Shown here: positions 1-8,556 of the stretch, piece by piece
Position numbering within the stretch: the stretch's first letter is position 1
Layout: every line of letters begins with the position of its first letter
From: Brumimicrobium salinarum
GTDB taxonomy: Bacteria; Bacteroidota; Bacteroidia; Flavobacteriales_D; Crocinitomicaceae
Length of the DNA: 40,693 nt
Assembly: GCF_002844555.1 (NCBI RefSeq)
Contig: NZ_PJNI01000021.1
Coordinates: 1 to 40,693, forward strand
Reading direction: 5' to 3'
The notes under the pieces: generated by a model
Told to the model about the DNA's origin: nothing
The model's database searches: none
What the model saw: the letters and a program-made list of their open reading frames with translations, nothing else
Translations under genes and position numbers: made by a program

Positions 1-358
1 GATGCCCATGCTGGGCACACACAATGTATATAAAAAATAGCGCGAGCAGTTGCAAATACAAGGGTTCGGGCACTTTTTCGAGGTCGCCAAATTTTTAAAT
101 TTGGCTAATTGAGAAAAGAAAGATAAATAGTAAAATTTAAAAATTCGGCTTGAGTTTAACCGAATGGTTTGCGCACTTTTTCAGCGCTACTTTTCATATA
201 CTCGACCGTTATGAGCATTAAACCATTTCGCTTTTTCTCAATTAGAGCCATTTTATTTTAACACCCAAATCGCACTCCCAAATCAACACTTTTTCTAAAA
301 ATCGCTCATTCTGTTGTGCGTTTTGTCATTCTTTTTCAAAACCACCAAAAGCCACGCT
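1..358. other. Non-coding region rich in inverted repeats
   Basis: No convincing reading frame. It contains several inverted repeats: TGCCCA/TGGGCA with a 3-base loop (3-17), a perfect palindrome GCCAAATTT/AAATTTGGC (86-105), ATTCGG/CCGAAT (143-165), AATGGTTT/AAACCATT (163-170 with 220-227), and a longer-range pair of 13 bases, CTAATTGAGAAAA (105-117), with its complement at 233-245. The nested arrangement suggests a foldable element or a degenerate intergenic repeat rather than random spacer. It lies downstream of the carboxypeptidase gene, so part of it could act in termination, but no clear hairpin plus T-tract is seen. Confidence 0.5.
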
Positions 359-1831
359 CTAATAGTTCGCCATCGCATTAAAAACCCTCTCCATTCTCTT
401 CACCAGCTGATAATTACTCAAATCATCGTTGTTCACAATTAAAGCAAAAGCAATCTTCTTTCCGTTTCTACTGTCAATATATCCTGCGTATGATTTTATG
501 CGATTCATGGTTCCGCTTTTGGCTTTCATTCTCCCTTGGGCAGCTTGACCACGACAAACACCTCGCAAGGTTCCACTTTCTCCAGCAATAGGAAGTGTTT
601 CTTCATAGGCTGAAAAGTTTTCTGACTTATGCATGTATTTTAGCAACTCCACAAAATGTAAAGCACTAAACGCATTCGTTCTTGAAAGTCCGCTGCCGTC
701 GGTTTGCATCATTTTTATGCCCAAACGAGGTTCCCAGTAATCATTGACGAATTTTGAACTTTTATCTGTGGTATTAACACCTTCCTTTTCATAAGCAGAA
801 AGACTCAATAATTGTTCGGCAAAAAAGTTAACGCTTCTCAAATTAGTCCAATAAGCCACATCGGCAATTGATTCTCCCTCATATTCAAGTAACTTTTTAC
901 ATTCCGCGTAATGAATTGTTGTGTCTGCATTGATTTGTAAAAGTGAGCGCATACCCACGGCTGATTCCTTAATTTCAATTCCTGCTTCTTCTAATGATTT
1001 TTCAAAAATCTGAGCCAGTAATAATTCTGGGTCTGGAATGCTAGCCTTGACTTCGAAATTAGATTTACTTCTCGGAATGCTTCCAATAGCAAAACGCTGA
1101 TAAGAAAATGGCGTTCCATAAACATAAGCTTTATCTCTTCTTGAACTATGCGTTGTTACTTGATTAAAAAGTTGGAAACCTGGAATTGTTGGTGTTAAAG
1201 AATCGAGCCGAGTTGGGTAATTCAGTTGCGCTGGTGTAGAAAAATGCAAACGCGTCATGTTATCGTGAACGGCACAAGCACTTGGCCCTGCTCCGTAATA
1301 ATTCCCCATATCTGCCCATGACCAGCCGTTTGGAGCGCCATCATAACCGAAAGCAGAACCATCGGCTATAATTTTTCCATTGATTTTTTGAATGCCTTCA
1401 CTCTCTATTGCTTTAATCCATTCGTTTAAAAAGTCAAATTGACTCTCTTCATCGTTAAAATATTTACTGCCTAGACTTGCATCGCCAAATCCTTGAATAA
1501 TTAGATCTCCATTCAACGTTCCTGTGCTATCAACTTCTCCACGGGAATACAAAAATGTTTTTGGTTTAAAATCTTTCCCTAACACCTCAAAAGCAGTGGC
1601 GGTTGTAAAAAGTTTAACTGTAGAAGCTGGAATTATCGCTGTTTCATGATTGAGTTGTGCAATAATGCTGTCTTTTTCAATGTCGTAAGCCAAAAAACTA
1701 ATTCCAGTATTTTGAAGAGCATCATGATCAGAAAACAGATGAATTGCTTGCTGTACCGAGTTGTATTGTTGCTGACCAACAGATAAATTGATAAAAATGA
1801 AGCAGAAAATCCAAACAAAAGTTATCTTCAT
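359..1831 (-). CDS. dacB: D-alanyl-D-alanine carboxypeptidase/endopeptidase, peptidase S13 (PBP4/DacB type)
   Basis: Periplasmic penicillin-binding protein of 490 residues that trims or cleaves peptidoglycan stem peptides. An N-terminal signal peptide (about residues 1-19) is visible. The three serine-acyltransferase motifs are present: SxxK as S70-T-V-K73, SxN in the S-V-N-F-F stretch near residue 333, and KSGT in place of KTG near residue 440. The large insert between the first two motifs is normal for family S13, and the length matches the family. It is read divergently from the asparagine synthase gene with a 39-base shared upstream gap. Nothing suggests truncation. The family assignment is secure; whether carboxypeptidase or endopeptidase activity dominates cannot be read from sequence. 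Confidence 0.93.
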   Translation of the reverse strand: MKITFVWIFCFIFINLSVGQQQYNSVQQAIHLFSDHDALQNTGISFLAYDIEKDSIIAQLNHETAIIPASTVKLFTTATAFEVLGKDFKPKTFLYSRGEVDSTGTLNGDLIIQGFGDASLGSKYFNDEESQFDFLNEWIKAIESEGIQKINGKIIADGSAFGYDGAPNGWSWADMGNYYGAGPSACAVHDNMTRLHFSTPAQLNYPTRLDSLTPTIPGFQLFNQVTTHSSRRDKAYVYGTPFSYQRFAIGSIPRSKSNFEVKASIPDPELLLAQIFEKSLEEAGIEIKESAVGMRSLLQINADTTIHYAECKKLLEYEGESIADVAYWTNLRSVNFFAEQLLSLSAYEKEGVNTTDKSSKFVNDYWEPRLGIKMMQTDGSGLSRTNAFSALHFVELLKYMHKSENFSAYEETLPIAGESGTLRGVCRGQAAQGRMKAKSGTMNRIKSYAGYIDSRNGKKIAFALIVNNDDLSNYQLVKRMERVFNAMANY

Positions 1832-1841
1832 AGCGAGATTT

Positions 1842-1849
1842 TAAATTTG
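1842..1849 (+). promoter_or_regulatory. Bacteroidota -7 box for the asnB operon
   Basis: TAAATTTG matches the Bacteroidota -7 consensus TAnnTTTG and lies 21 bases before the asnB ATG. No clear TTG -33 element sits at the expected distance, so this is a partial match in the intergenic gap shared with dacB. Confidence 0.4.
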
Positions 1850-1870
1850 TATAAAAATCGATAAAATATT

Positions 1871-3721
1871 ATGTGTGGCATAGTTGGATTGAAAAAACTT
1901 TCAGGAAACCTCCAAGATTTAGACCAAAAACGTGTAAACAAAGCACTTTTCAGTCAAACGCATCGTGGACCAGACCATTTTGATGTAAAAACATTTGGAA
2001 ATACCGTCCTAGGGCACAACCGTCTTTCGATCATCGATTTGAAAGAACGTTCCAATCAGCCATTTTATGATAAATCAAAACGTTATACTATTGTTTTTAA
2101 TGGTGAAATCTACAATTTTCCCGAACTTAAAAACGATTTACTCAAAAAAGAATATTTGTTTGAAACCTCATCTGATACTGAAGTACTTTTGTATCATTTG
2201 ATTGAAAACGGAACAGCTGGAATCGACCAATTGGAAGGTTGTTTTGCTTTCGCTTTTTACGATAAAAAGGAAGACGAAATGATTTTAGCAAGAGATCATA
2301 TCGGAATTAATCCTTTGCTTTTTTCTATTCAAGAAAATGAAGTGCTTTTTGCCTCTGAACTTACAGCTTTTAAACATCTCCTGAAGCATTCCAAAATAAA
2401 CAATAAAGCGTTGAATGCTTATTTTCAATTCACTTATGTTCCCGCACCTGATACAATGATTGAAGGTGTTCATAAGTTATTGCCAGGACACTATTTAAAA
2501 GTTCAGGGAAAAGACATTGATATCATTCAGTATTATTCTGTGCATAATGCTCCGAAAGTAGAAATGTCTTACGAAGCGGCTACAAAAGTAGTAAAGCAGA
2601 AATTAGAACATGCCATTATAAAAAGACTGAACGCAGATGTTCCGATTGGTACATTTTTAAGCGGAGGAGTCGATAGTTCTATTGTTTCTGCCGTTACAGC
2701 CAACTTTAAGACATCGGTAAACACTTTTTCTATTGGTTTTGTCGGGAATGATTATTTCGATGAATCAGCATATGCAAAAAATGTAGCCAAACATATAGGT
2801 TCACAGCATCATCCTGTTCAATTAGAAAAAGAATCGGTGGTTGAATCTTTTCAAAAAGTATTGGACGCATTTGACGAACCTTTTGCGGACTCTAGTGCAG
2901 CAGCAATGTATTTTTTATCTCGTGCCGCAAAAGAGCAAGTCACGGTTTGTCTTTCCGGTGATGGTGCAGATGAGTTATTTGCAGGATACAACAAACACAA
3001 AGCATATATTCGAAGTAAAAAACCTGGAATTTTATTGAAAGTAGTCACTAAGTTTGCTCCTCAATTGACTGGTGGAAATCGACGAGGGAAATTCGCCAAT
3101 AAAATTCGTCAATTGAAAAAGTTTGGAGATTTATTGCAGCACAAATGGCCAGATTCTTATTGGATGTTAGCCCAATTTATTTCCAAGAAACGACGCGATG
3201 CTTTATTGTTAAAAAGCAGTCCGTATAAAGCACATGTAGAGCCAAAATCTGATACCTTGAATGACTTTTTACGAATGGATCAGCAACTTATTTTGCCTAA
3301 CGACATGCTCAAAAAAGTTGATTTAATGAGTATGCAACATGCTCTGGAAGTGCGTACTCCGTTTTTAGACAGAGATTTGGTAGATTTTGTAAATGGTCTT
3401 CCAGAAGAATACAAATATGATAAAGGAATAGGAAAACGAATTTTGAGAGACGCATTCCGTGAGGTTTTGCCAGATGAGGTGTTTTCTCGTTCTAAAAAAG
3501 GATTTGAAATTCCTCTGCACGATTGGATAAAATCAACTTGGGAAGAAGTGGTGAATCCGAAGTGGTTTGACACTTCGTTTATAGAAGAACAAAATGTGTT
3601 TTCTTTCTCTGGAGTGGAGCAATTAAAAGCAGATTTTGAGCTAGGAGAAGAAGAAGCCACTGTAACAATGTGGGCCTATATAGTATTCCAAAATTGGTAC
3701 GACCGATGGACAGAAAAATAA
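1871..3721 (+). CDS. asnB: Asparagine synthase (glutamine-hydrolysing) / amidotransferase
   Basis: A 616-residue class II glutamine amidotransferase. It begins M-C-G-I-V-G; Cys2 is the N-terminal nucleophile that releases ammonia from glutamine. The C-terminal synthetase domain carries the ATP pyrophosphatase loop S-G-G-V-D-S-S near residue 265, which adenylates aspartate or a related carboxylate. Length is usual for AsnB. It heads a surface-polysaccharide operon and overlaps the next gene by 16 bases. AsnB-like proteins in such clusters often amidate sugars or make precursors for glycans, so the substrate may be a sugar acid rather than free aspartate; this is inference from context. A -7 box lies just upstream. 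Confidence 0.9.
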   Translation: MCGIVGLKKLSGNLQDLDQKRVNKALFSQTHRGPDHFDVKTFGNTVLGHNRLSIIDLKERSNQPFYDKSKRYTIVFNGEIYNFPELKNDLLKKEYLFETSSDTEVLLYHLIENGTAGIDQLEGCFAFAFYDKKEDEMILARDHIGINPLLFSIQENEVLFASELTAFKHLLKHSKINNKALNAYFQFTYVPAPDTMIEGVHKLLPGHYLKVQGKDIDIIQYYSVHNAPKVEMSYEAATKVVKQKLEHAIIKRLNADVPIGTFLSGGVDSSIVSAVTANFKTSVNTFSIGFVGNDYFDESAYAKNVAKHIGSQHHPVQLEKESVVESFQKVLDAFDEPFADSSAAAMYFLSRAAKEQVTVCLSGDGADELFAGYNKHKAYIRSKKPGILLKVVTKFAPQLTGGNRRGKFANKIRQLKKFGDLLQHKWPDSYWMLAQFISKKRRDALLLKSSPYKAHVEPKSDTLNDFLRMDQQLILPNDMLKKVDLMSMQHALEVRTPFLDRDLVDFVNGLPEEYKYDKGIGKRILRDAFREVLPDEVFSRSKKGFEIPLHDWIKSTWEEVVNPKWFDTSFIEEQNVFSFSGVEQLKADFELGEEEATVTMWAYIVFQNWYDRWTEK

Positions 3722-4872
3722 AAGTGGTAAGAATCATCAATCGTTTTAACATTGGAGGACCGACTTTCAATGCAACTTTTTTGACCAAGTTTTTGGGAGA
3801 TGATTTTGAAACAACCCTAATTGGTGGAGTTCCTGATGAAGGCGAAAAGGATTCTCATCATATTTTACATCAATACGGAATTGAGCCCATAATTATTCCA
3901 GAAATTCAGCGAAGCTTAGATCCAAAAACTGACTTTAAAGCATACAAAAAGATAAAACAAATTTTGAAAGAAATTCAACCTGATATTGTGCATACGCATG
4001 CATCTAAAGCTGGTTTTTTGGGTCGGGCAGCGGCTATTTCTCTAAACATCCCTGTGGTTGTGCATACTTTTCATGGTCATGTTTTTCACTCCTACTTTGG
4101 AAAGGCTAAAACCCAATTGTTTAAGTCAATAGAACGTTATTTGGCAAGAAAAACTTCAGGAATTATTGCGATTAGTGAACTTCAAAAGCAAGAATTATGC
4201 GAAGTGCATAGAATTGCTCCTAAAAGTAAGACAAAAGTGATTCCTTTAGGATTTGATTTAGAAAAATTCACCCAAAATAAAGTCCAAAAACGGAAAGAAA
4301 CGAGAGCTCAATACAACCTCAAAGATGATGAAATTGCCATTGCCATAATTGGTCGTTTGGCTCCTGTAAAAGACCACGACTACTTTCTTGATGTAATTTC
4401 CGAAGTGTTAAAACAAACGCCAGCAAAACTTAAAGTTTTCATTGTTGGCGATGGTAGTGAAAAAGAACATATTCAAAAAAGAGTTGAGGAAATAAACGAG
4501 CATTATCCTGAAGCTGTAATTATGACTTCATGGATATTAGATATCGCTACTTTTAATCAAGGGATGGATATAATTTGTTTGACCTCTAAAAACGAAGGAA
4601 CTCCAGTCAGTATTATTGAAGCTCAAGCAGCTGGTTTGCCAGTTATTTCTACAGATGTTGGTGGAGTTCGTGACATTCTGGAAGATGGAAAAGCTGGTTT
4701 TGTGATTAAGAGAGAGAATTTTGAAACTTATATTAAAAAACTACGTTTACTGATAGAAAATCAGGCTTTACGAGAAAAATTCTCTACTTTAGGAGCTCAA
4801 AGCACGATTAATAAATTTAGTTATCATCAATTAGTTAAAAACATGAAAAGCTATTATAAATCATTATTGTAA
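3706..4872 (+). CDS. Glycosyltransferase family 4 (GT-B fold)
   Basis: A 388-residue cytoplasmic or membrane-associated glycosyltransferase. The glycine-rich N-terminal acceptor region (I-N-R-F-N-I-G-G-P), the H-T-H-A-S-K-A-G segment, the I-G-R-L-A-P-V-K-D start of the donor domain, and the E-x7-E motif within N-E-G-T-P-V-S-I-I-E-A are typical of GT4 retaining enzymes. I place the start at the ATG giving MDRKIKVV; a longer in-frame start would overlap asnB by 52 bases without adding conserved sequence. With this start the overlap is 16 bases, suggesting translational coupling. The sugar donor and acceptor cannot be inferred. It probably adds a residue to the lipid-linked glycan begun by the transferase at the operon's end. 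Confidence 0.88.
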   Translation: MDRKIKVVRIINRFNIGGPTFNATFLTKFLGDDFETTLIGGVPDEGEKDSHHILHQYGIEPIIIPEIQRSLDPKTDFKAYKKIKQILKEIQPDIVHTHASKAGFLGRAAAISLNIPVVVHTFHGHVFHSYFGKAKTQLFKSIERYLARKTSGIIAISELQKQELCEVHRIAPKSKTKVIPLGFDLEKFTQNKVQKRKETRAQYNLKDDEIAIAIIGRLAPVKDHDYFLDVISEVLKQTPAKLKVFIVGDGSEKEHIQKRVEEINEHYPEAVIMTSWILDIATFNQGMDIICLTSKNEGTPVSIIEAQAAGLPVISTDVGGVRDILEDGKAGFVIKRENFETYIKKLRLLIENQALREKFSTLGAQSTINKFSYHQLVKNMKSYYKSLL

Positions 4873-4875
4873 GTC

Positions 4876-5655
4876 ATGAAATCCAAGCTACCCTTATTCT
4901 TCTTCCTCATTTTGTCAATGTTTTTTAGCGCATGTAGTGTAAATAGCCACATCATGTTTAAAACAAAAAAAAATGAAGTTATTGTAGATAACATTCCGAT
5001 TTCACCTGCCGATGCGTACCGATTAGCACCAGACGATAAAATAGCATTTACAGTTTTTGTAGAAAACGGAAAGAGAATTATTGACATTTCATCTGGAGTC
5101 AATGAAAACTCGGCTGGTAACCAACAAATAAATAAAACAGACAATATTCAATATTTGGTAAGAAATGACGGTCAAGTAGAACTACCCTTATTAGGATTGG
5201 TAAAGGTTGGCGGCCTATCCATCATTGAAGTACAAGAAAAACTGAGTCAATTATATTCAGCAAACTATATTGATCCCTTTGTTCAAGTAAAAGTTACCAA
5301 TCGCAGGGTAATCGTTTTTCCAGGAACAGGAGGTGACGCTAAAGTTATTCCTATAAATAACAACAACACGACATTAATGGAGGCTATTGCTTTAGCTGGC
5401 GGCATAACCGAACGTGGAAAAGCAAATATCATAAAAGTCATGCGTCAAACCACTGAAGGAAGAAAAGTTTATCAAATTGACCTAAGTACTATTAATGGAT
5501 TAAAGTATGCAGATATGATTGTTCAGTCAAACGATTATATTTATGTTGAACCTTCACGACAACTCACACGAGAAATTTTAAAGGAAACAACGCCAATCAT
5601 TTCTTTAATCTCATCAGCCATTGTTATTATTTCTGTAATTTTGACCTTGAACTAA
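4876..5655 (+). CDS. Wza-like polysaccharide export lipoprotein (Poly_export, SLBB)
   Basis: A 259-residue outer-membrane polysaccharide export protein. The signal peptide ends in a lipobox F-S-A-C, making Cys20 the lipidated residue. A polysaccharide export domain follows (about 45-140, with Y-R-L-A-P-D-D-K-I and V-R-N-D-G-Q-V-E-L-P-L-L-G), then an SLBB-like domain (about 145-225, with N-N-N-T-T-L-M-E-A-I-A-L-A-G-G). A hydrophobic segment closes the protein (about 240-258), consistent with a membrane-crossing helix as in Wza. It begins 3 bases after the glycosyltransferase and shares one base with the tyrosine kinase gene, the classic Wza/Wzc pairing. It should form the exit channel for the polymer. 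Confidence 0.9.
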   Translation: MKSKLPLFFFLILSMFFSACSVNSHIMFKTKKNEVIVDNIPISPADAYRLAPDDKIAFTVFVENGKRIIDISSGVNENSAGNQQINKTDNIQYLVRNDGQVELPLLGLVKVGGLSIIEVQEKLSQLYSANYIDPFVQVKVTNRRVIVFPGTGGDAKVIPINNNNTTLMEAIALAGGITERGKANIIKVMRQTTEGRKVYQIDLSTINGLKYADMIVQSNDYIYVEPSRQLTREILKETTPIISLISSAIVIISVILTLN

Positions 5656-7970
5656 TGGAGGTGAACAAAAAAAAGCTATTCGTTAATACGACTTTTGACA
5701 CAAATATTTTAAAAATTGTGATCAAACGAAACTGGTATTGGTGCGTGCTTATTTTTAGTTTATTTATTGTTTTAGGATTTCTTTATTTAAGATATACAAA
5801 ACCCGTTTATGAGTCTCGGATGCTTATTCAAATTAACAGCGAAAATCAAGGGGCTGATTTACTCGACTTAAGCGATGTACGAACAGAAGGCTCTATTGCT
5901 AAAGAAATTGAATTATTGCGTTCTCAACTTTTGTTTAAGAAAGCGATAAAACAGCTTCCTTTACAGATCTCATTATATGCTAAAGGAGAGTTTCTCACCG
6001 AGCAAAGATACAGACAAGGAAATCTAGAAATTTCACCTTTACTCTTAAAAGATTCATCCTTACTCAATACGCCTATTAACATTACCACAGAAGGCAACAA
6101 AATTTTCTTAAATTTCACGCATCAAAATAAAGCACATCATATAGCCATTCAACCTAATGAAATATTAAAGAACAATCTCTTTGATATAAAAATGAAAGTT
6201 AATGACTTCCAAGAATTAAAAACTGATGCGGAAACGAATCAGTTGTATTTTGTTTTTAATGACCTCAATACAGTTTCTTCAAGATTTCATGACGACTTAT
6301 CCATAAGACCAATTGACCAAAAGGCTAAAACGGTTGAAATTAGCTATCGCAGCCACAGTCCAACCTTTGCTAAAGATATTATAACTGCACTCACCAAAAG
6401 TTTTTTTAAATATGACGAAGGTTTAAAAAAAGAAAGTGCAGAAAACGTTTTGGGGTTTATTGCTTCTCAACTTGATTCATTAACAAGAGAATTAAGTATC
6501 TCTAAAGACAGTGTTATGCGCTTTCAACGTAATGAAAACATAACAAACCCTGAACATTTAAGTGGTTCTATCTCATCCAAAATAGAGTTCCTAAGAACAG
6601 AAGAAAGAAACATCATTGAGGAAATAAGGGTGCTTAAGGTAGTAAAAGAAAAATTAAATAGTGACCCGAATAGCAATGATGTTTATCGCTTAATTCCTAA
6701 TATTATTGGTCAGTCGTATGAAGGCAGTTTAACCAAACAAATCCAAGAGCTTTATGAATTAATAGAACGCAAGGAAGACCTTTCCTACAAGGTAACACAA
6801 AACAACGATATCATACAAAAGCTTGAAAAACGTATCACAATTCGCAAAGAAAGCATTACCAGAATCATAGATGCACTCATCGAACGAACAGAAGAGAAAT
6901 TAAAAATCACTTCAAAAGATATTAAAGAATTAGAAAATCGGTATTTTGATCTTCCAGAGAAACAAATGGAATTAGACCGCCTAATTAATATTCAAGAGTT
7001 AAATGAAAAATATTACTCACTTTTAAATGAGAAAAAAGTAATCTACTCTATTTCAAACGCAGGATATGCATCCAATAACAAAATACTAAATAGTGCTTCA
7101 AGTGCCTCCTCACCTGTTTTTCCTGTAAAAAGTATGGTTTATAGTGCTACACTCTTTTTAGCCTTTAGTTTTTCAATTGGTTTATTATTATTGAGGTATT
7201 TAACATTTAACCAAATTAATCAAATCACTGATTTGAATACAGTATTACCAAAAAACATAGGTGTCCTAGGTTCTGTTTCGATCAATAAAGCAAAAGCAGT
7301 TAATTCTTCATTGATTGTTAATGAACGTCCAAAATCAGCCATAAGCGAATCATTCAGAACATTAAGAACCAATTTATCATTTGTCAAGCAAAATGTAAAT
7401 ACGATTGCGATAACCTCAACGATTTCAGGAGAAGGAAAAACATTTATTGCTTTAAATCTGGCGGGTATAATTGCAATGTCTGGAAAGTCGGTTTTAGTTA
7501 TTGATTTAGATATGAGAAAACCAAAAGTTCACCTCGGTTTTGGTAGTGACAACATTAAAGGAATGAGTAATCTATTGGCAAAGCATTGTACAGTAAACGA
7601 TGTTATTCAGCATTCTCAATTAAAAGGTTTAGATTTTATTTCTGCCGGCCCAATTCCGCCCAACCCTTCAGAATTATTACTCAGTCAACATTTTGAAGAT
7701 GTATTCAAACAAGTTAAGACACAATACGACACCATTATTTTTGATAATCCCCCGGTTGGACTTGTTTCTGACGGCATTCAATTATTAAGTAAAGTTGACG
7801 TTCCTATATACGTATTTAGGGCTAATTTTTCTAAGCGTTATTTTGTTGAAAAACTTAAAGAAATTTCAGAAATTGATGAAATTAACAATATCAACATCGT
7901 TTTAAATGCTGTAGATGCCAAAAGCAACACCTATGGTGGAAATTACGGAGGGTATTACAGTGAAAGCTAA
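5655..7970 (+). CDS. Wzc-like polysaccharide co-polymerase and tyrosine autokinase (BY-kinase)
   Basis: A 771-residue inner-membrane protein controlling chain length and export. A Wzz-type domain lies between two membrane helices (about 28-46 and 493-515), with coiled-coil rich sequence between them and a GNVR-like stretch near 430-460. The cytoplasmic kinase domain shows Walker A S-G-E-G-K-T (about 590-597), Walker A' V-L-V-I-D-L-D-M-R-K-P and Walker B T-I-I-F-D-N-P-P. The tail is tyrosine-rich (N-T-Y-G-G-N-Y-G-G-Y-Y), as expected for BY-kinase autophosphorylation. Its start codon overlaps the stop of the export lipoprotein gene. This is a full-length fused kinase, unlike the split Firmicutes form. 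Confidence 0.92.
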   Translation: MEVNKKKLFVNTTFDTNILKIVIKRNWYWCVLIFSLFIVLGFLYLRYTKPVYESRMLIQINSENQGADLLDLSDVRTEGSIAKEIELLRSQLLFKKAIKQLPLQISLYAKGEFLTEQRYRQGNLEISPLLLKDSSLLNTPINITTEGNKIFLNFTHQNKAHHIAIQPNEILKNNLFDIKMKVNDFQELKTDAETNQLYFVFNDLNTVSSRFHDDLSIRPIDQKAKTVEISYRSHSPTFAKDIITALTKSFFKYDEGLKKESAENVLGFIASQLDSLTRELSISKDSVMRFQRNENITNPEHLSGSISSKIEFLRTEERNIIEEIRVLKVVKEKLNSDPNSNDVYRLIPNIIGQSYEGSLTKQIQELYELIERKEDLSYKVTQNNDIIQKLEKRITIRKESITRIIDALIERTEEKLKITSKDIKELENRYFDLPEKQMELDRLINIQELNEKYYSLLNEKKVIYSISNAGYASNNKILNSASSASSPVFPVKSMVYSATLFLAFSFSIGLLLLRYLTFNQINQITDLNTVLPKNIGVLGSVSINKAKAVNSSLIVNERPKSAISESFRTLRTNLSFVKQNVNTIAITSTISGEGKTFIALNLAGIIAMSGKSVLVIDLDMRKPKVHLGFGSDNIKGMSNLLAKHCTVNDVIQHSQLKGLDFISAGPIPPNPSELLLSQHFEDVFKQVKTQYDTIIFDNPPVGLVSDGIQLLSKVDVPIYVFRANFSKRYFVEKLKEISEIDEINNINIVLNAVDAKSNTYGGNYGGYYSES

Positions 7971-7987
7971 ATTGAAATTACATTATT

Positions 7988-8536
7988 TTGAAAATTACAA
8001 ATACAGGGATTAAAGACTTAATTATTTTAGAACCCAAAGTTTTTGGAGACAACCGAGGTTACTTCTTTGAATCATTCAATGAACAACTTTGGCAAGAAAA
8101 AACAAATAAACAGGTTCATTTTGTTCAAGACAATGAATCAATGTCTCAAAAAGGCGTGCTTAGAGGTCTGCATTTTCAAAAACCACCCTTCAGCCAAGGA
8201 AAGTTAGTACGTGTAGTACAAGGAGCGGTTCTGGATGTTGCTGTTGATTTGCGTCAAAACTCCCCTACGTATGGTGAACATTTTAAAATTATTTTATCTG
8301 CCGAAAATAAAAAGCAGTTTTATGTTCCTGAAGGATTTGCACATGGGTTTCTTACCCTAGAAGACAATAGCATATTTAGTTATAAATGTACAGAATTCTA
8401 TCATCCTGAGAGCGAAGGTGGGCTACAATGGAATGATAAAAAATTGAATATTGATTGGGGGGAAAAAAAACCTTTACTTTCAGAAAAGGATAAGCATTAT
8501 CAAGAATTTGTTAATTTTGTCACACCTTTTAAGTAA
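7988..8536 (+). CDS. rfbC: dTDP-4-dehydrorhamnose 3,5-epimerase
   Basis: A 182-residue cupin-fold epimerase acting on dTDP-4-keto-6-deoxyglucose in dTDP-L-rhamnose synthesis. Family signatures include F-G-D-N-R-G-Y-F-F-E-S-F at the N terminus, G-V-L-R-G-L-H-F-Q carrying the catalytic histidine, the V-V-Q-G-A-V-L-D-V-A-V-D-L-R strand and F-Y-V-P-E-G-F-A-H-G-F. The frame opens with TTG, 17 bases after the kinase stop; no upstream in-frame ATG is available and the first residues align with the family start. The other rhamnose genes (rfbA, rfbB, rfbD) are absent from the window, so they must lie elsewhere or the enzyme serves a related deoxysugar. Confidence 0.93.
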   Translation: MKITNTGIKDLIILEPKVFGDNRGYFFESFNEQLWQEKTNKQVHFVQDNESMSQKGVLRGLHFQKPPFSQGKLVRVVQGAVLDVAVDLRQNSPTYGEHFKIILSAENKKQFYVPEGFAHGFLTLEDNSIFSYKCTEFYHPESEGGLQWNDKKLNIDWGEKKPLLSEKDKHYQEFVNFVTPFK

Positions 8537-8556
8537 GGATTAACAAAAATACAATT

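Noticed and set aside
1-358. Calling the left region an integron attC site or insertion sequence end
   Set aside because: Inverted repeats are present, but I see no integrase, transposase, conserved core site or target duplication.
3280-3660. 126-codon minus-strand frame inside asnB
   Set aside because: Antisense shadow of conserved asparagine synthase sequence, no sign of an independent gene.
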